DNA of 64,000 nucleotides from Bacillus sp. DTU_2020_1000418_1_SI_GHA_SEK_038. Its GTDB lineage: Bacteria; Bacillota; Bacilli; Bacillales; Cytobacillaceae. The notes under the pieces are model-generated. The model worked only from the letters and a program-made list of their open reading frames with translations. It was not told the DNA's origin and made no database searches. Position numbers and translations under genes: made by a program. The DNA is taken from assembly GCF_032341175.1 (NCBI RefSeq), contig NZ_CP135435.1, forward strand, positions 930,001 to 994,000, in the 5' to 3' direction. Within the stretch, counting starts at the first letter, position 1; each line of letters opens with the position of its first letter. Of this stretch, positions 34,985 through 42,804 are shown one piece after another.

Positions 34985-35860
34985 TTATGCAGAAATCCTC
35001 TCATAATACTTTTGCGCATATTCGACTGGAGATAAATATCCTATAGATCCGTGTATTCTTTTCCGATTGTAAAAAAACTCAATGTACCGAAAGATTTCGG
35101 TATATGCCTGCTTTTTAGTCTGGAATCGGCGACCTTGTATCAATTCTTTTTTTAGAAGGCTAAAAAATGATTCCGCACAGGCGTTATCATAACAATTTCC
35201 CGTGCGACTCATGCTTGCTTCCATACCGTATTCCTGGAGTTTTTCCCGATAGTCTTTTGAGGCATACTGAGTTCCACGATCCGAATGATGAAGCAATCCT
35301 TCGTCTGGCTTTTTTGCTTGATAAGCGTCATTCAATGCGTCTAATACCAATTGAGTTTCCATATGTCCGTAAAGCCGCCAACCAACAATTTCACGGGTAA
35401 ACAAATCAAGAATACTAGCTAAATATAAACGCCCTTCCCCACAGGGAATATAGGTAATATCAGCTACCCACACCTTGTTTGGTGCCGAAGTAGTAAAGTT
35501 TTGATTCAATTTATTAGGTGCAACAGGATAATCATGATTTGAGTTCGTTGTAATTACCTTGAATTTCTTAGAAACACATGAACGCAGTCCTAATTCCTGC
35601 ATGTACTTACTAACTGTACGTTCAGTAATTGTGTAACCTTCTTTCTGCAATTGTTTTGTAATTTTTGGGCTGCCATACACATTTTCCGAATCATAATAAT
35701 GAAAGACAATGCGATCTTTAATCTTTTTTCTAAGCAATTCTTGTTGGCTGGGCTCACGATTTCTCCACTTAAAATAACCGCTCCTAGACACATTTAATGC
35801 TTTACACATCTTCATCACTGAAAAGTCAGAGCGATTGTTTTCAATGAATTCATACTTCAT
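34985..35860 (-). CDS. IS3-family transposase OrfB (DDE integrase domain)
   Basis: 291-aa catalytic subunit. The N-terminal HTH_21-type segment (MCKALNVSRSGYFKWRNREP) is followed by the rve/DDE core: first Asp in VWVADITYIP (residue about 134), second Asp in LLHSDRGTQYAS (about 194) and Glu in NACAESFFSLLKKE (about 230), then the C-terminal FYNRKRIHGSIGYLSPVEYA typical of IS3. It lies in the -1 frame relative to orfA and its ATG overlaps the orfA stop in ATGA. The product is probably made mainly as an OrfAB fusion. Confidence 0.9.
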   Translation of the reverse strand: MKYEFIENNRSDFSVMKMCKALNVSRSGYFKWRNREPSQQELLRKKIKDRIVFHYYDSENVYGSPKITKQLQKEGYTITERTVSKYMQELGLRSCVSKKFKVITTNSNHDYPVAPNKLNQNFTTSAPNKVWVADITYIPCGEGRLYLASILDLFTREIVGWRLYGHMETQLVLDALNDAYQAKKPDEGLLHHSDRGTQYASKDYREKLQEYGMEASMSRTGNCYDNACAESFFSLLKKELIQGRRFQTKKQAYTEIFRYIEFFYNRKRIHGSIGYLSPVEYAQKYYERISA

Positions 35861-36180
35861 GGCTTTGGTCTGCTGAAGATGTGCACCGCCTTTTTTACAA
35901 TAGCTAATTCTTCTTGAGTTTCAGCTAATTTTTTATCTTTAGCTTTTAGTTCACGTTCTTTTTCTCGTAATTGTTTTTCTAACGTTCTTATACGATCTTC
36001 AATTGCGACAGGTTCATTTTCAAACTCACGATATTTTGTCATCCAATCATGGAGACAACTTAGTGGAACCTTTAACTCATCAGCAATATCTCTCATTGAT
36101 TTCTTTTGCTGTTGCTCTTGTGCAAACCTAACTGTTTCTCGTTTAAATTCTTCACTATATCTTTGACGATGTTCACCCAT
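35857..36180 (-). CDS. IS3-family transposase OrfA (HTH plus leucine zipper)
   Basis: 107 aa from the ATG at 36180, set by TAGGAGGG with a short spacing; a longer frame to 36213 lacks a site. The HTH_Tnp_1 domain (YSEEFKRETVRFAQEQQQKK and DIADELKVPLSCLHDWMTKY) binds the IS ends. A coiled coil (TLEKQLREKERELKAKDKKL) mediates multimerisation. The slippery sequence A_AAA_AAG lies near its 3' end (35890-35896), correctly phased for a -1 shift into orfB. Confidence 0.9.
   Translation of the reverse strand: MGEHRQRYSEEFKRETVRFAQEQQQKKSMRDIADELKVPLSCLHDWMTKYREFENEPVAIEDRIRTLEKQLREKERELKAKDKKLAETQEELAIVKKAVHIFSRPKP
35890..35896 (-). other. Programmed -1 frameshift site A_AAA_AAG
   Basis: On the minus strand the OrfA codons GTA AAA AAG give A_AAA_AAG in the zero frame. 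The -1 frame is open from here through the OrfB start at 35860, so a shift makes the OrfAB transposase. The same heptamer is used by IS911-type elements. Confidence 0.8.
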
Positions 36181-36258
36181 GGAAACCCTCCTAATTATTA
36201 TCATCATAACCAATTATGATGTTCGTTAAGGAGATGTCCACTTTTTATTCTAGTTGCA

Positions 36259-36566
36259 CTAGGTTCGTTATTACAAAAAAACACGAGGAAAATACAGCTT
36301 TTTTACAAAATAGCGGTACCTAAGTCCGTAAGCATAAGAAATTAACCCATTTTATCATAAATAACGGCACTGGTGTCCGCCAATCATAGATGGGCTAGAT
36401 AACCAATTTTTAAAATAATGTTAATGATGTAGGGGACCAGGACAATAGCAGAAAAGAAAAGAATATCAATGAGAAGGAGGGCAGCTGCGCAAGGCTGCCT
36501 ATATTATCTCAATTTTGTTAAAAGTAGTTTCTCAAATTTTAGCCAGAGCTTGTTAGTGAATATAAA
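36259..36566. repeat. Right IS flank with more CGGAC...TCCG-type repeats
   Basis: Begins with the CTA duplication. GCGGTACCTAAGTCCG starts at 36313 and ACGGCACTGGTGTCCG at 36364. A small hairpin GGCAGC/GCTGCC lies at 36480-36499. Joining 34803 to 36262 recreates a full repeat unit CGGACACTAGGTTCGTTATT. No gene is seen. Confidence 0.6.
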
Positions 36567-37064
36567 TTACAGATATAAAACCATATGCTCCTCATCAAAA
36601 TATAGATCTCCAATTTTTAATGCCCTTTTGTCCCTTCCAAATGTTTCAAAACCAAAGGAATGGTACAGTTTCTTGGCAGCCTCGTTTGTTGCCTCGACAG
36701 TTAAGTATATTTGTTCGATTTCGTTTAACTCTTTTGCTTTTTCGATTGCTGCAGATATTAATTGTTTTCCAATGCCCATTTTGCGTTTTTCAGGAGAAAC
36801 ATACATTGCAAAAATATTAGCTCGATGATTTAGCTTCATTTTGGATTCTATAAACAATGTCACCGAACCGATTAAAGCATCGCCTTCAAACGCGCCGAAG
36901 GTAAAGGAATCCCCTGATTGAAATCTTTCTCCATAAACCACAGAAGGACGGTCTTTCTCTTCTTCGTAGCTGGACGCAAAGGCGGATGGATGATTTTTTA
37001 AAGCAATTAATCTTAAATATTGATAAGCTTCAGCATCGCTGGGGTTTAATAGTCTTATATTCAT
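36567..37064 (-). CDS. GNAT-family N-acetyltransferase
   Basis: 165-aa acetyl-CoA-dependent acyltransferase. The acetyl-CoA loop is MYVSPEKRKMGIGKQLISAA (residues about 87-106, R/Q-x-x-G-x-G/A type) and the C-terminal YLTVEATNEAAKKLYHSFGF is the standard GNAT beta5/alpha4 region. The ATG at 37064 follows GAGGTGAG. The substrate is unknown; small-molecule or antibiotic acetylation are both possible. Monocistronic. Confidence 0.8.
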   Translation of the reverse strand: MNIRLLNPSDAEAYQYLRLIALKNHPSAFASSYEEEKDRPSVVYGERFQSGDSFTFGAFEGDALIGSVTLFIESKMKLNHRANIFAMYVSPEKRKMGIGKQLISAAIEKAKELNEIEQIYLTVEATNEAAKKLYHSFGFETFGRDKRALKIGDLYFDEEHMVLYL

Positions 37065-37173
37065 TGTCTCACCTCATAGTTTCTATAGAACAAGTTAGGG
37101 AAAAAATTAATTTGTACAGAAAAATGAGCTTGGTTAACGTTCCAAGTACTTTACTATTTTGTTATTTCCAACT

Positions 37174-37506
37174 TCACGCAGGTGGGATAATTCCAGAAAT
37201 AAGTAGAATAAACAATACTAAACCGATAGAAAGAAAAATCACAGAGGAAGTAAATATTGGACCTCTTTTAAAAACAAACGGCTCTCTCTTTTGAATGAGT
37301 CCAGTTTGGGCACTTAAATGACTGTCGATAAATCGCGTGGCGGTACCTCCACTGCTTGAGAACCAAAATGAAATAACTGAAAAGGCAGCACCAGTGAAAA
37401 ACATTACCTCAATAAAACGAACAGAAAACTTTGATGCGACAAAATATGTTATAGCAACTTCTATAACAAAAGTTATAAGCAAAATAATTAAATTTTTCGT
37501 ACGAAT
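37174..37506 (-). CDS. Small membrane protein, possible ATT start
   Basis: The frame encodes a membrane protein with an N-terminal TM helix, a second helix (VMFFTGAAFSVISFWFSS), a polar loop and a C-terminal helix (TSSVIFLSIGLVLFILLISG). With the TTG at 37482 as start there is no ribosome site. Eight codons upstream an ATT at 37506 lies just after GAGGAGGAGAAAGGT with ideal spacing and gives RTKNLIILLITFVIEVAITY, a typical N-terminus. So either ATT is the start or a former ATG has mutated. The loop/TM layout is reminiscent of DUF3899 proteins. The function is unknown. Confidence 0.5.
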   Translation of the reverse strand: MRTKNLIILLITFVIEVAITYFVASKFSVRFIEVMFFTGAAFSVISFWFSSSGGTATRFIDSHLSAQTGLIQKREPFVFKRGPIFTSSVIFLSIGLVLFILLISGIIPPA

Positions 37507-37662
37507 ACCTTTCTCCTCCTCTATTTAAAAAATCCCGTTGTATATTTTTCTATATATATTTAGTGTACAACACCCATGAAGTTTTTCCATATTAAATTTG
37601 GGTATATAGGAAATAATAGGCATACGAGTTTAACCACTTTATCAGTCATGGAGAACGATTAG

Positions 37663-39174
37663 ATGAGAAAGCGCCGGTTTGAGTTTTTAATTGCACTTGT
37701 TTTAATTTTTTCCTTTTATATCATCCTTTTCGGCCGTTACGGTTTGGAAGTCAAAGCAGTAATTTCACTGTTATATATATCTGCACTCTCGATTAGTATC
37801 TATTCCTTAATGCTGGAGAATCGATCTCCACAGCATACCCTTTTATGGGTATATGTTTTAATTTTTTTTCCTGTTTTAGGATATTTGTTTTATTTATTTT
37901 CTGGGCAGCTTTATTTAAAGGGGTCTCTTTTTAAAAGCAAGCGAAAACGGGATCGAGATGAGTGGAAGAAACTCTTGCAGCAGGAGTCTGCACCGGATTT
38001 TTCCTTTTTGCAGGATACACAGCATTCGTTTTTAAAATATGCCAGTAATGCTTCTCCCACTCCTATTAGTACAGCCTCACGAGCATTTATCTTAAAAGAT
38101 GGGGAAGATACCTTTTCCGAAATTAAGAAAAGGCTAAGAGAAGCAGAAGTTTTTATTCACATGGAATATTATATTTACCGTTCTGATCGTCTTGGCAAGG
38201 AAATTATCCAGATACTTATTGAAAAGGCGAGAAAAAATGTAGAGGTTTTGTTTATGGTCGATGCAGTCGGAAGCAGAAAAATGGATGCAGAAGACATACA
38301 GGCTATGCAGAAGGCCGGGATAAAAGTACAATCATTTTCCCCATTAAAGTACGGCTTTTTCAACCAAAAAATAAATTTTCGCAATCACCGTAAGATCATT
38401 GTGATCGATGGCAAGGTTGGCTTTGTTGGCGGATTGAATGTTGGGGTGGAGTATCTTGGCGAGGATCGAACGATCGGATTCTGGCGTGATACTCATATGC
38501 TGCTTAAAGGAGAGGCTGTTTATTCCCTTCACACCGTCTTTTTGCTCGATTGGGAATATGTCAGCGGGGAAAAGCTTCTCGGGAAATATACATCGAATAA
38601 ATTAAAAATAGAAGAGGATGTCCTTGATGGTGCCGTCCAAATTGTAGCGAGCGGTCCCGACACTCAGCAGGCGCTGATGAGTGATTTTTATTTTTCCATG
38701 ATTTCCTCAGCTACTAAGTCGATCTGGATAGCCAGTCCTTACTTTGTACCCGATGAGGCCATTCGAACCGCATTAAGGGTTGCTGCTGGAAAAGGAATAG
38801 AAGTTCGAATCATGGTTCCGGAAATTAATGATGGTTTTCTAACGCAATATGCAAGCAGATCCTATTTCCCTGAGCTGCTTCGTTATGGAGCAGAAATCTA
38901 TTCTTATAGGAAAGGATTTTTGCACCAGAAAATTATAATCATTGATGGGAACTTGGCATCGCTTGGAACGGCGAATATGGACATGCGCAGTTTTCACTTG
39001 AATTTTGAAGTCAATGTATTCCTGTATGGAACAAGCTCCATCCGTGATCTCGTTGCCCATTACGAAGAAGATATGGAATATAGCGAAAAAATCAGCCCTG
39101 TTCAATATTTCAAAAGAGGTTTTGTGGAAAGATCGAAGGAGTCATTTGCAAGGCTGTTCTCAGGGGTCTTATAA
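37663..39174 (+). CDS. cls: Cardiolipin synthase
   Basis: Membrane phospholipase-D-superfamily enzyme that condenses two phosphatidylglycerols to cardiolipin, 503 aa, the length of B. subtilis YwiE. Two TM helices lie at residues about 8-26 and 31-48 plus a third at 60-80. Two HKD motifs follow: His242 in NHRKIIVIDGKVGFVGG and His421 in LHQKIIIIDGNLASLG. A phospholipase signature MDMRSFHLNFEVNVFLYG closes the second. The ATG at 37663 is preceded by TGGAGA. Monocistronic. Confidence 0.9.
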   Translation: MRKRRFEFLIALVLIFSFYIILFGRYGLEVKAVISLLYISALSISIYSLMLENRSPQHTLLWVYVLIFFPVLGYLFYLFSGQLYLKGSLFKSKRKRDRDEWKKLLQQESAPDFSFLQDTQHSFLKYASNASPTPISTASRAFILKDGEDTFSEIKKRLREAEVFIHMEYYIYRSDRLGKEIIQILIEKARKNVEVLFMVDAVGSRKMDAEDIQAMQKAGIKVQSFSPLKYGFFNQKINFRNHRKIIVIDGKVGFVGGLNVGVEYLGEDRTIGFWRDTHMLLKGEAVYSLHTVFLLDWEYVSGEKLLGKYTSNKLKIEEDVLDGAVQIVASGPDTQQALMSDFYFSMISSATKSIWIASPYFVPDEAIRTALRVAAGKGIEVRIMVPEINDGFLTQYASRSYFPELLRYGAEIYSYRKGFLHQKIIIIDGNLASLGTANMDMRSFHLNFEVNVFLYGTSSIRDLVAHYEEDMEYSEKISPVQYFKRGFVERSKESFARLFSGVL

Positions 39175-39285
39175 TCCAGTAAGCCAAACAATCACCATGC
39201 TTCTATATGATAAAAAAAGGAAATGTCAAGAATAAAACAAAAAAATAACATAATTTTTGAATATTTAGAAGAAACTAAAAATATA

Positions 39286-39312
39286 TTGACTATGACGAAC
39301 CATAGGTATAAT
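39286..39312 (+). promoter_or_regulatory. Putative promoter of the leader RNA / NCS2 permease
   Basis: TTGACT (39286-39291) and TATAAT (39307-39312) with a 15-bp spacer, or TAATAT two bases further with 17 bp. This places the start around 39320, 40 nt before the structured leader. Confidence 0.55.
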
Positions 39313-39360
39313 ATATAAGTTGAATGCAGACGAATCGAAAAAAAACAAACAAATAAATGT

Positions 39361-39517
39361 AAGCGTTTCATTTATAAGAATCTTGGGGATAGGCTCGTTT
39401 CTACGGGTATGTCTTCCAACCGTATTAAAACCGGTCGCTTGAATTCTATTGATTGGAATTAGAGAAGCCGCAGACTTAAAGGCGTGTTTTTACATGTCTT
39501 AAATCTGCGGTTTTTTT
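39361..39517 (+). ncRNA. Structured leader with attenuator; purine-riboswitch-like
   Basis: A closing stem AAGCG (39361-39365) / CGCTT (39436-39440) encloses TATAAGAATC, GGGGATAGGCTC, GTTTCTAC and a stem TACGG (39402-39406) / CCGTA (39420-39424). The order TATAA, GGATA-x-GG, GTTTCTAC resembles the conserved core of purine riboswitches, but the second loop and the final CTATG are not canonical. After a small hairpin, a terminator follows: CCGCAGA (39468-39474) / TCTGCGG (39504-39510) with T7. The gene downstream is an NCS2 nucleobase permease, the expected target. A diverged purine riboswitch variant is inferred. A cre-like TGTAAGCGTTTCA at 39359-39371 overlaps its 5' arm. Confidence 0.55.
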
Positions 39518-39665
39518 GATATGTATGTAAATGGTGTAGTGAAGAATTTCTTTGGATCAGGCTGTGTAGAATGTCATAAGGGGGTGTTTTTACTTATAAA
39601 AATGGAAGTACAAGGGGTTTAGAAAAGATGACTAAAAATTAAAAAGAAGCTGGAGGTGCATTTTG

Positions 39666-41192
39666 TTGAACAAGTCAGCTGTGTATTATCCCTGGTTTAA
39701 AAGGGAAGATATGGACGGATTTTTCGCCTTGTTTCAAAACAACCTCGCGGATTTTGTCATCATTGCAGTCAGCATGCTGGGGATGGGTTTTCCTAAGGAG
39801 ATCGTTTTTGGAAAGGTGATACCTGGTGCAGCCATTGCAGTCCTAGTTGGAAATCTGTATTATGCTTATACGGCAAACCGACTTGCGAAAAAGGAAGGGC
39901 GTGCGGATGTTACGGCATTGGCATACGGTATAAGCACTCCTGTTATGTTTGTTTTTCTATTTGGAGTTCTTCTTCCCGCAAAGACTATAGTCGGTGATCC
40001 GGAACTCGCGTGGAAAATAGCTGTAGGTGCATGTTTGGTCAGTGGATTAATAGAAATCCTGGTCAGTTTTATTGGAAGGTGGATTCATAAGCATATTCCA
40101 AGAGCTGCCATGCTGGGAGCTTTGGCTGGAATCGCTCTAGCTTTCATTGCAGGAGAAATGCTATTTAAAACTCTGGAAATCCCGGTAGTGGGTTTAGTTG
40201 TTTTAGCGATTATTATTGTCGGAATTATTGGTAAAATAGCTATGCCATTTAATATCCCGGCCTCCCTGTTCGCCATCATTATTGGAACAATCATCGCTTA
40301 TTCAATGGGACAATCCAGTTTTGCGCAGATTACCGAGGGGCTTGGAGATTTAGGTTTTTATCCATTCATTCCAACACTTGCAGCTTTTGATGGAACTGTG
40401 CTGCTGTTTACTACCCTGACCGCAATATTGGCTGTCGTCATTCCCATTACTATTTACAATGCGGTAGAAACAATGAATAATGTCGAAGCTGTCGCAACTT
40501 TGGGTGATAAATATGATGTAAAAGAGTGTATGGCTGTCGATGGAGTGGGTACAGTTCTGGGAACATTTTTTGGCGGGGCGTTCCCGACAACTGTCTATAT
40601 GGCCTCAGTAGGGTCCAAGTGGATGGGAGCAGGCCGAGGTTACAGTATACTGAATGGAATTGTCTATGTTTTCGCCGCTATGTTCGGACTGATCGCCGCG
40701 ATTTCCAGCATCATTCCTGTTTCCGCGATTGCACCAATTATGGTATTTGTCGGGATTTCGATGATTGCAACGGCATTCCAATCCAATCAGGCAAAGTACT
40801 TCATGGCCGTATCCATTGCCATGCTGCCATATTTCGCGAACTACATCATGACCCGTTTTAATAATGCAGCGGGGGAAGTCGTAGAAGGCATTTCATCGGC
40901 TATTGTTCCCTTGGGGCAGGGAGCGATGTTCTCGGGTATCATCTTAGGGGCAATCACTGTCTATGTCATTGATCATAACTTTAAGAAGGCTGCCATATTT
41001 TCAATGGTCGGATTCCTGTTCTCATTCTTTGGAATCATGCACGCTCCAAAACTAGCATTTAATGCTGCGCCTGCCTATGAAATCGGCTATCTTCTCATGG
41101 CGGTCTACTTTATTTATTATGCCTATAAGGGAGTCAGAGTCCTTGCTGAACCGGAGATTGACGAGCCGATTATTAAAGAGAAAAGCGGGTAA
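39666..41192 (+). CDS. NCS2-family nucleobase (purine-type) permease
   Basis: Polytopic transporter of about 508 aa with 12-14 TM helices. The start is one of two TTGs (39663 or 39666); GGAGGTG at 39652-39658 favours 39666. Conserved stretches are GNLYYAYTANRLAKKEGRAD then VTALAYGISTP, AVETMNNVEAVATLGDKYDV, and DGVGTVLGTFFGGAFPTTVY, the family's permease signature region of the AzgA/PbuG side. The leader RNA with a purine-riboswitch-like core upstream supports a purine substrate (guanine, hypoxanthine, xanthine or an oxidised purine). It is monocistronic with its own terminator. Confidence 0.8.
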   Translation: MNKSAVYYPWFKREDMDGFFALFQNNLADFVIIAVSMLGMGFPKEIVFGKVIPGAAIAVLVGNLYYAYTANRLAKKEGRADVTALAYGISTPVMFVFLFGVLLPAKTIVGDPELAWKIAVGACLVSGLIEILVSFIGRWIHKHIPRAAMLGALAGIALAFIAGEMLFKTLEIPVVGLVVLAIIIVGIIGKIAMPFNIPASLFAIIIGTIIAYSMGQSSFAQITEGLGDLGFYPFIPTLAAFDGTVLLFTTLTAILAVVIPITIYNAVETMNNVEAVATLGDKYDVKECMAVDGVGTVLGTFFGGAFPTTVYMASVGSKWMGAGRGYSILNGIVYVFAAMFGLIAAISSIIPVSAIAPIMVFVGISMIATAFQSNQAKYFMAVSIAMLPYFANYIMTRFNNAAGEVVEGISSAIVPLGQGAMFSGIILGAITVYVIDHNFKKAAIFSMVGFLFSFFGIMHAPKLAFNAAPAYEIGYLLMAVYFIYYAYKGVRVLAEPEIDEPIIKEKSG

Positions 41193-41234
41193 TGCAAACA
41201 ATAGACAAATAGTAAAAAAGAATAAAAACTTTAC

Positions 41235-41265
41235 AAAGATCCTGTTTTTCGGGATCTTATTTTTA
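41235..41265 (+). terminator. Intrinsic terminator after the permease
   Basis: AAAGATCC (41235-41242) / GGGATCTT (41251-41258), followed by ATTTTTAT. Confidence 0.75.
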
Positions 41266-41410
41266 TGTATAAAACTAGAGGATATTATCAATCAAATCAA
41301 AGCAGACCACGAAGAAATCGAAACCCACAATAGTAGTAAAAATAGGAAAAAACTAGTATGATATAATTGTTTGATGGTTTAGAATAATCTGACCAAAGAG
41401 GGGGAGTTTC

Positions 41411-42802
41411 ATGCTTTCAACAGCTGTCATTGAGGAAGTACTTGCCGCTGCGCTTGCAACCGGCGGTGATTTCTCTGAAGTGTTTGTTGAGGACCGGTAT
41501 ACAAACAATCTGACACTTCAGAGCGGCAAAATTGAAAATAGTTTGTCTGGCAGGGATTTTGGGATAGGCATCCGGGTTTTCAAAGGATTACAAAGTGTCT
41601 ATACGTATACAACGGATGCTTCAAAGGAAGGATTGTTAAAAGCAGCAAGAAATGCAGCTCACGCCATTTCCGGAGATAAGATTATCCAGCCGCAGCCTCT
41701 CGTTAAAGAAATTATTACGTGTGCCCATCCGATTACAATAAATCCGAAAGATACCGAAAAAAGCCGCAAAGCGGACGTGATGAAAAAGGCGTATGAGATC
41801 GCAAAAAACTACCACTCTACTATACAGCAGGTTCTGATTCGTTATTTGGATGAAGAGCAAAATGTGCTGATTGCAAATAGCGAAGGGAAATTTGTTGAGG
41901 ATAAGAGAGTGAGAAGCAGATTGGCGATCCAATCCATTGCCTCTGACGGCAGTCAAATGCAGCCTGGCTTCTACGGACCGGGTGCCCATAAGGGGTTTGA
42001 GTTTTTCGAGAATTTAAATCTTGAGCATTATGCGGGAGAGGCCTCGCGAATCGCTGTGACAATGCTAGGTGCTGAACCATGTCCAAGCGGGAAATTCCCG
42101 GTCATTATTGATAATGAATTTGGCGGGGTTATTTTTCATGAGGCTTGCGGACATGGGCTCGAAGCAACCTCTGTGGCAAAAAATAACTCAGTTTTTGCGA
42201 ATCGGATAGGTGAAAAAGTGGCGTCAGATGTCGTTACATATATTGATGACGGCACACTCGAGAATGAGTGGGGATCCATTACAATCGATGATGAGGGTGA
42301 GAAGGCTCGTAAAAATGTACTCATAGAAAATGGGATATTAAAAGGTTACTTGATTGATAAATTTAACGGTCGAAGAATGGGGATGCCTTCAACAGGTTCC
42401 GGCAGAAGACAATCATACCGTTTTGCTCCGACTTCTAGAATGACAAATACTTATATTGCAGAAGGCGAATCCACTCCAGAAGAAATTATCGCCAATACGG
42501 AGCATGGAATTTATGCTAAATATATGGGTGGCGGATCAGTTAATCCGGCAACCGGGGACTATAACTTTGCGGTAATGGAAGCTTATTATGTAAAAAATGG
42601 TAAGCTGGGTAAACCGTTAAAAGGAGCTACCCTAATTGGGAACGGTGCTGAAACATTAAAGCTTGTCGATATGGTAGGCAATAATTTAGCTCATGGTGAG
42701 GGAATGTGCGGCTCCTTAAGTGGAAGCATTCCAGTCAATGTTGGCCAGCCGATGATTCGTGTTAGTGAAATGACGGTTGGCGGCAGTAAGGAGGCTGAAT
42801 AA
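41411..42802 (+). CDS. tldD: TldD-family metalloprotease subunit
   Basis: 463-aa catalytic subunit of the TldD/TldE heterodimeric metallopeptidase. The zinc site HEACGH (His243-Glu244 ... His248) is present in GGVIFHEACGHGLEATSVAK, and the C-terminal region shows the conserved CGSLSGSIPVNVGQPMIRVS. In E. coli TldD/E unfolds and trims small peptides such as microcin B17 precursor and CcdA antitoxin. The ATG at 41411 follows GAGGGGGAG. It is 2 nt from tldE, so they form one operon. No RiPP precursor or toxin gene was seen nearby. Confidence 0.9.
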   Translation: MLSTAVIEEVLAAALATGGDFSEVFVEDRYTNNLTLQSGKIENSLSGRDFGIGIRVFKGLQSVYTYTTDASKEGLLKAARNAAHAISGDKIIQPQPLVKEIITCAHPITINPKDTEKSRKADVMKKAYEIAKNYHSTIQQVLIRYLDEEQNVLIANSEGKFVEDKRVRSRLAIQSIASDGSQMQPGFYGPGAHKGFEFFENLNLEHYAGEASRIAVTMLGAEPCPSGKFPVIIDNEFGGVIFHEACGHGLEATSVAKNNSVFANRIGEKVASDVVTYIDDGTLENEWGSITIDDEGEKARKNVLIENGILKGYLIDKFNGRRMGMPSTGSGRRQSYRFAPTSRMTNTYIAEGESTPEEIIANTEHGIYAKYMGGGSVNPATGDYNFAVMEAYYVKNGKLGKPLKGATLIGNGAETLKLVDMVGNNLAHGEGMCGSLSGSIPVNVGQPMIRVSEMTVGGSKEAE

Positions 42803-42804
42803 GG

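Larger units (their letters stand above)
34804..36258 (-). mobile_element. IS3-family insertion sequence, apparently intact
   Basis: About 1455 bp. The left end TGGAGCTCTGTCAAGAAAG, continuing TGGACA to 34828, and the right end (reverse complement TGCAACTAGAATAAAAAGTG, continuing GACA) form imperfect inverted repeats beginning TG and ending CA, the usual IS3 termini. A 3-bp duplication CTA flanks it (34801-34803 and 36259-36261). It encodes OrfA and OrfB in the -1 arrangement with a shift site, and both frames are full length. A 109-bp cruciform lies just inside the left end. The element interrupted a CGGAC...TCCG repeat. Confidence 0.85.

Noticed and set aside
36469..36828. 119-aa ORF opposite the GNAT gene
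   Set aside because: It is antisense to a good acetyltransferase gene and starts in a low-complexity hairpin.
39502..39510. AATCTGCGG in the leader terminator as a ninth activator site
   Set aside because: The left half-site is absent and the sequence is explained by the terminator stem.
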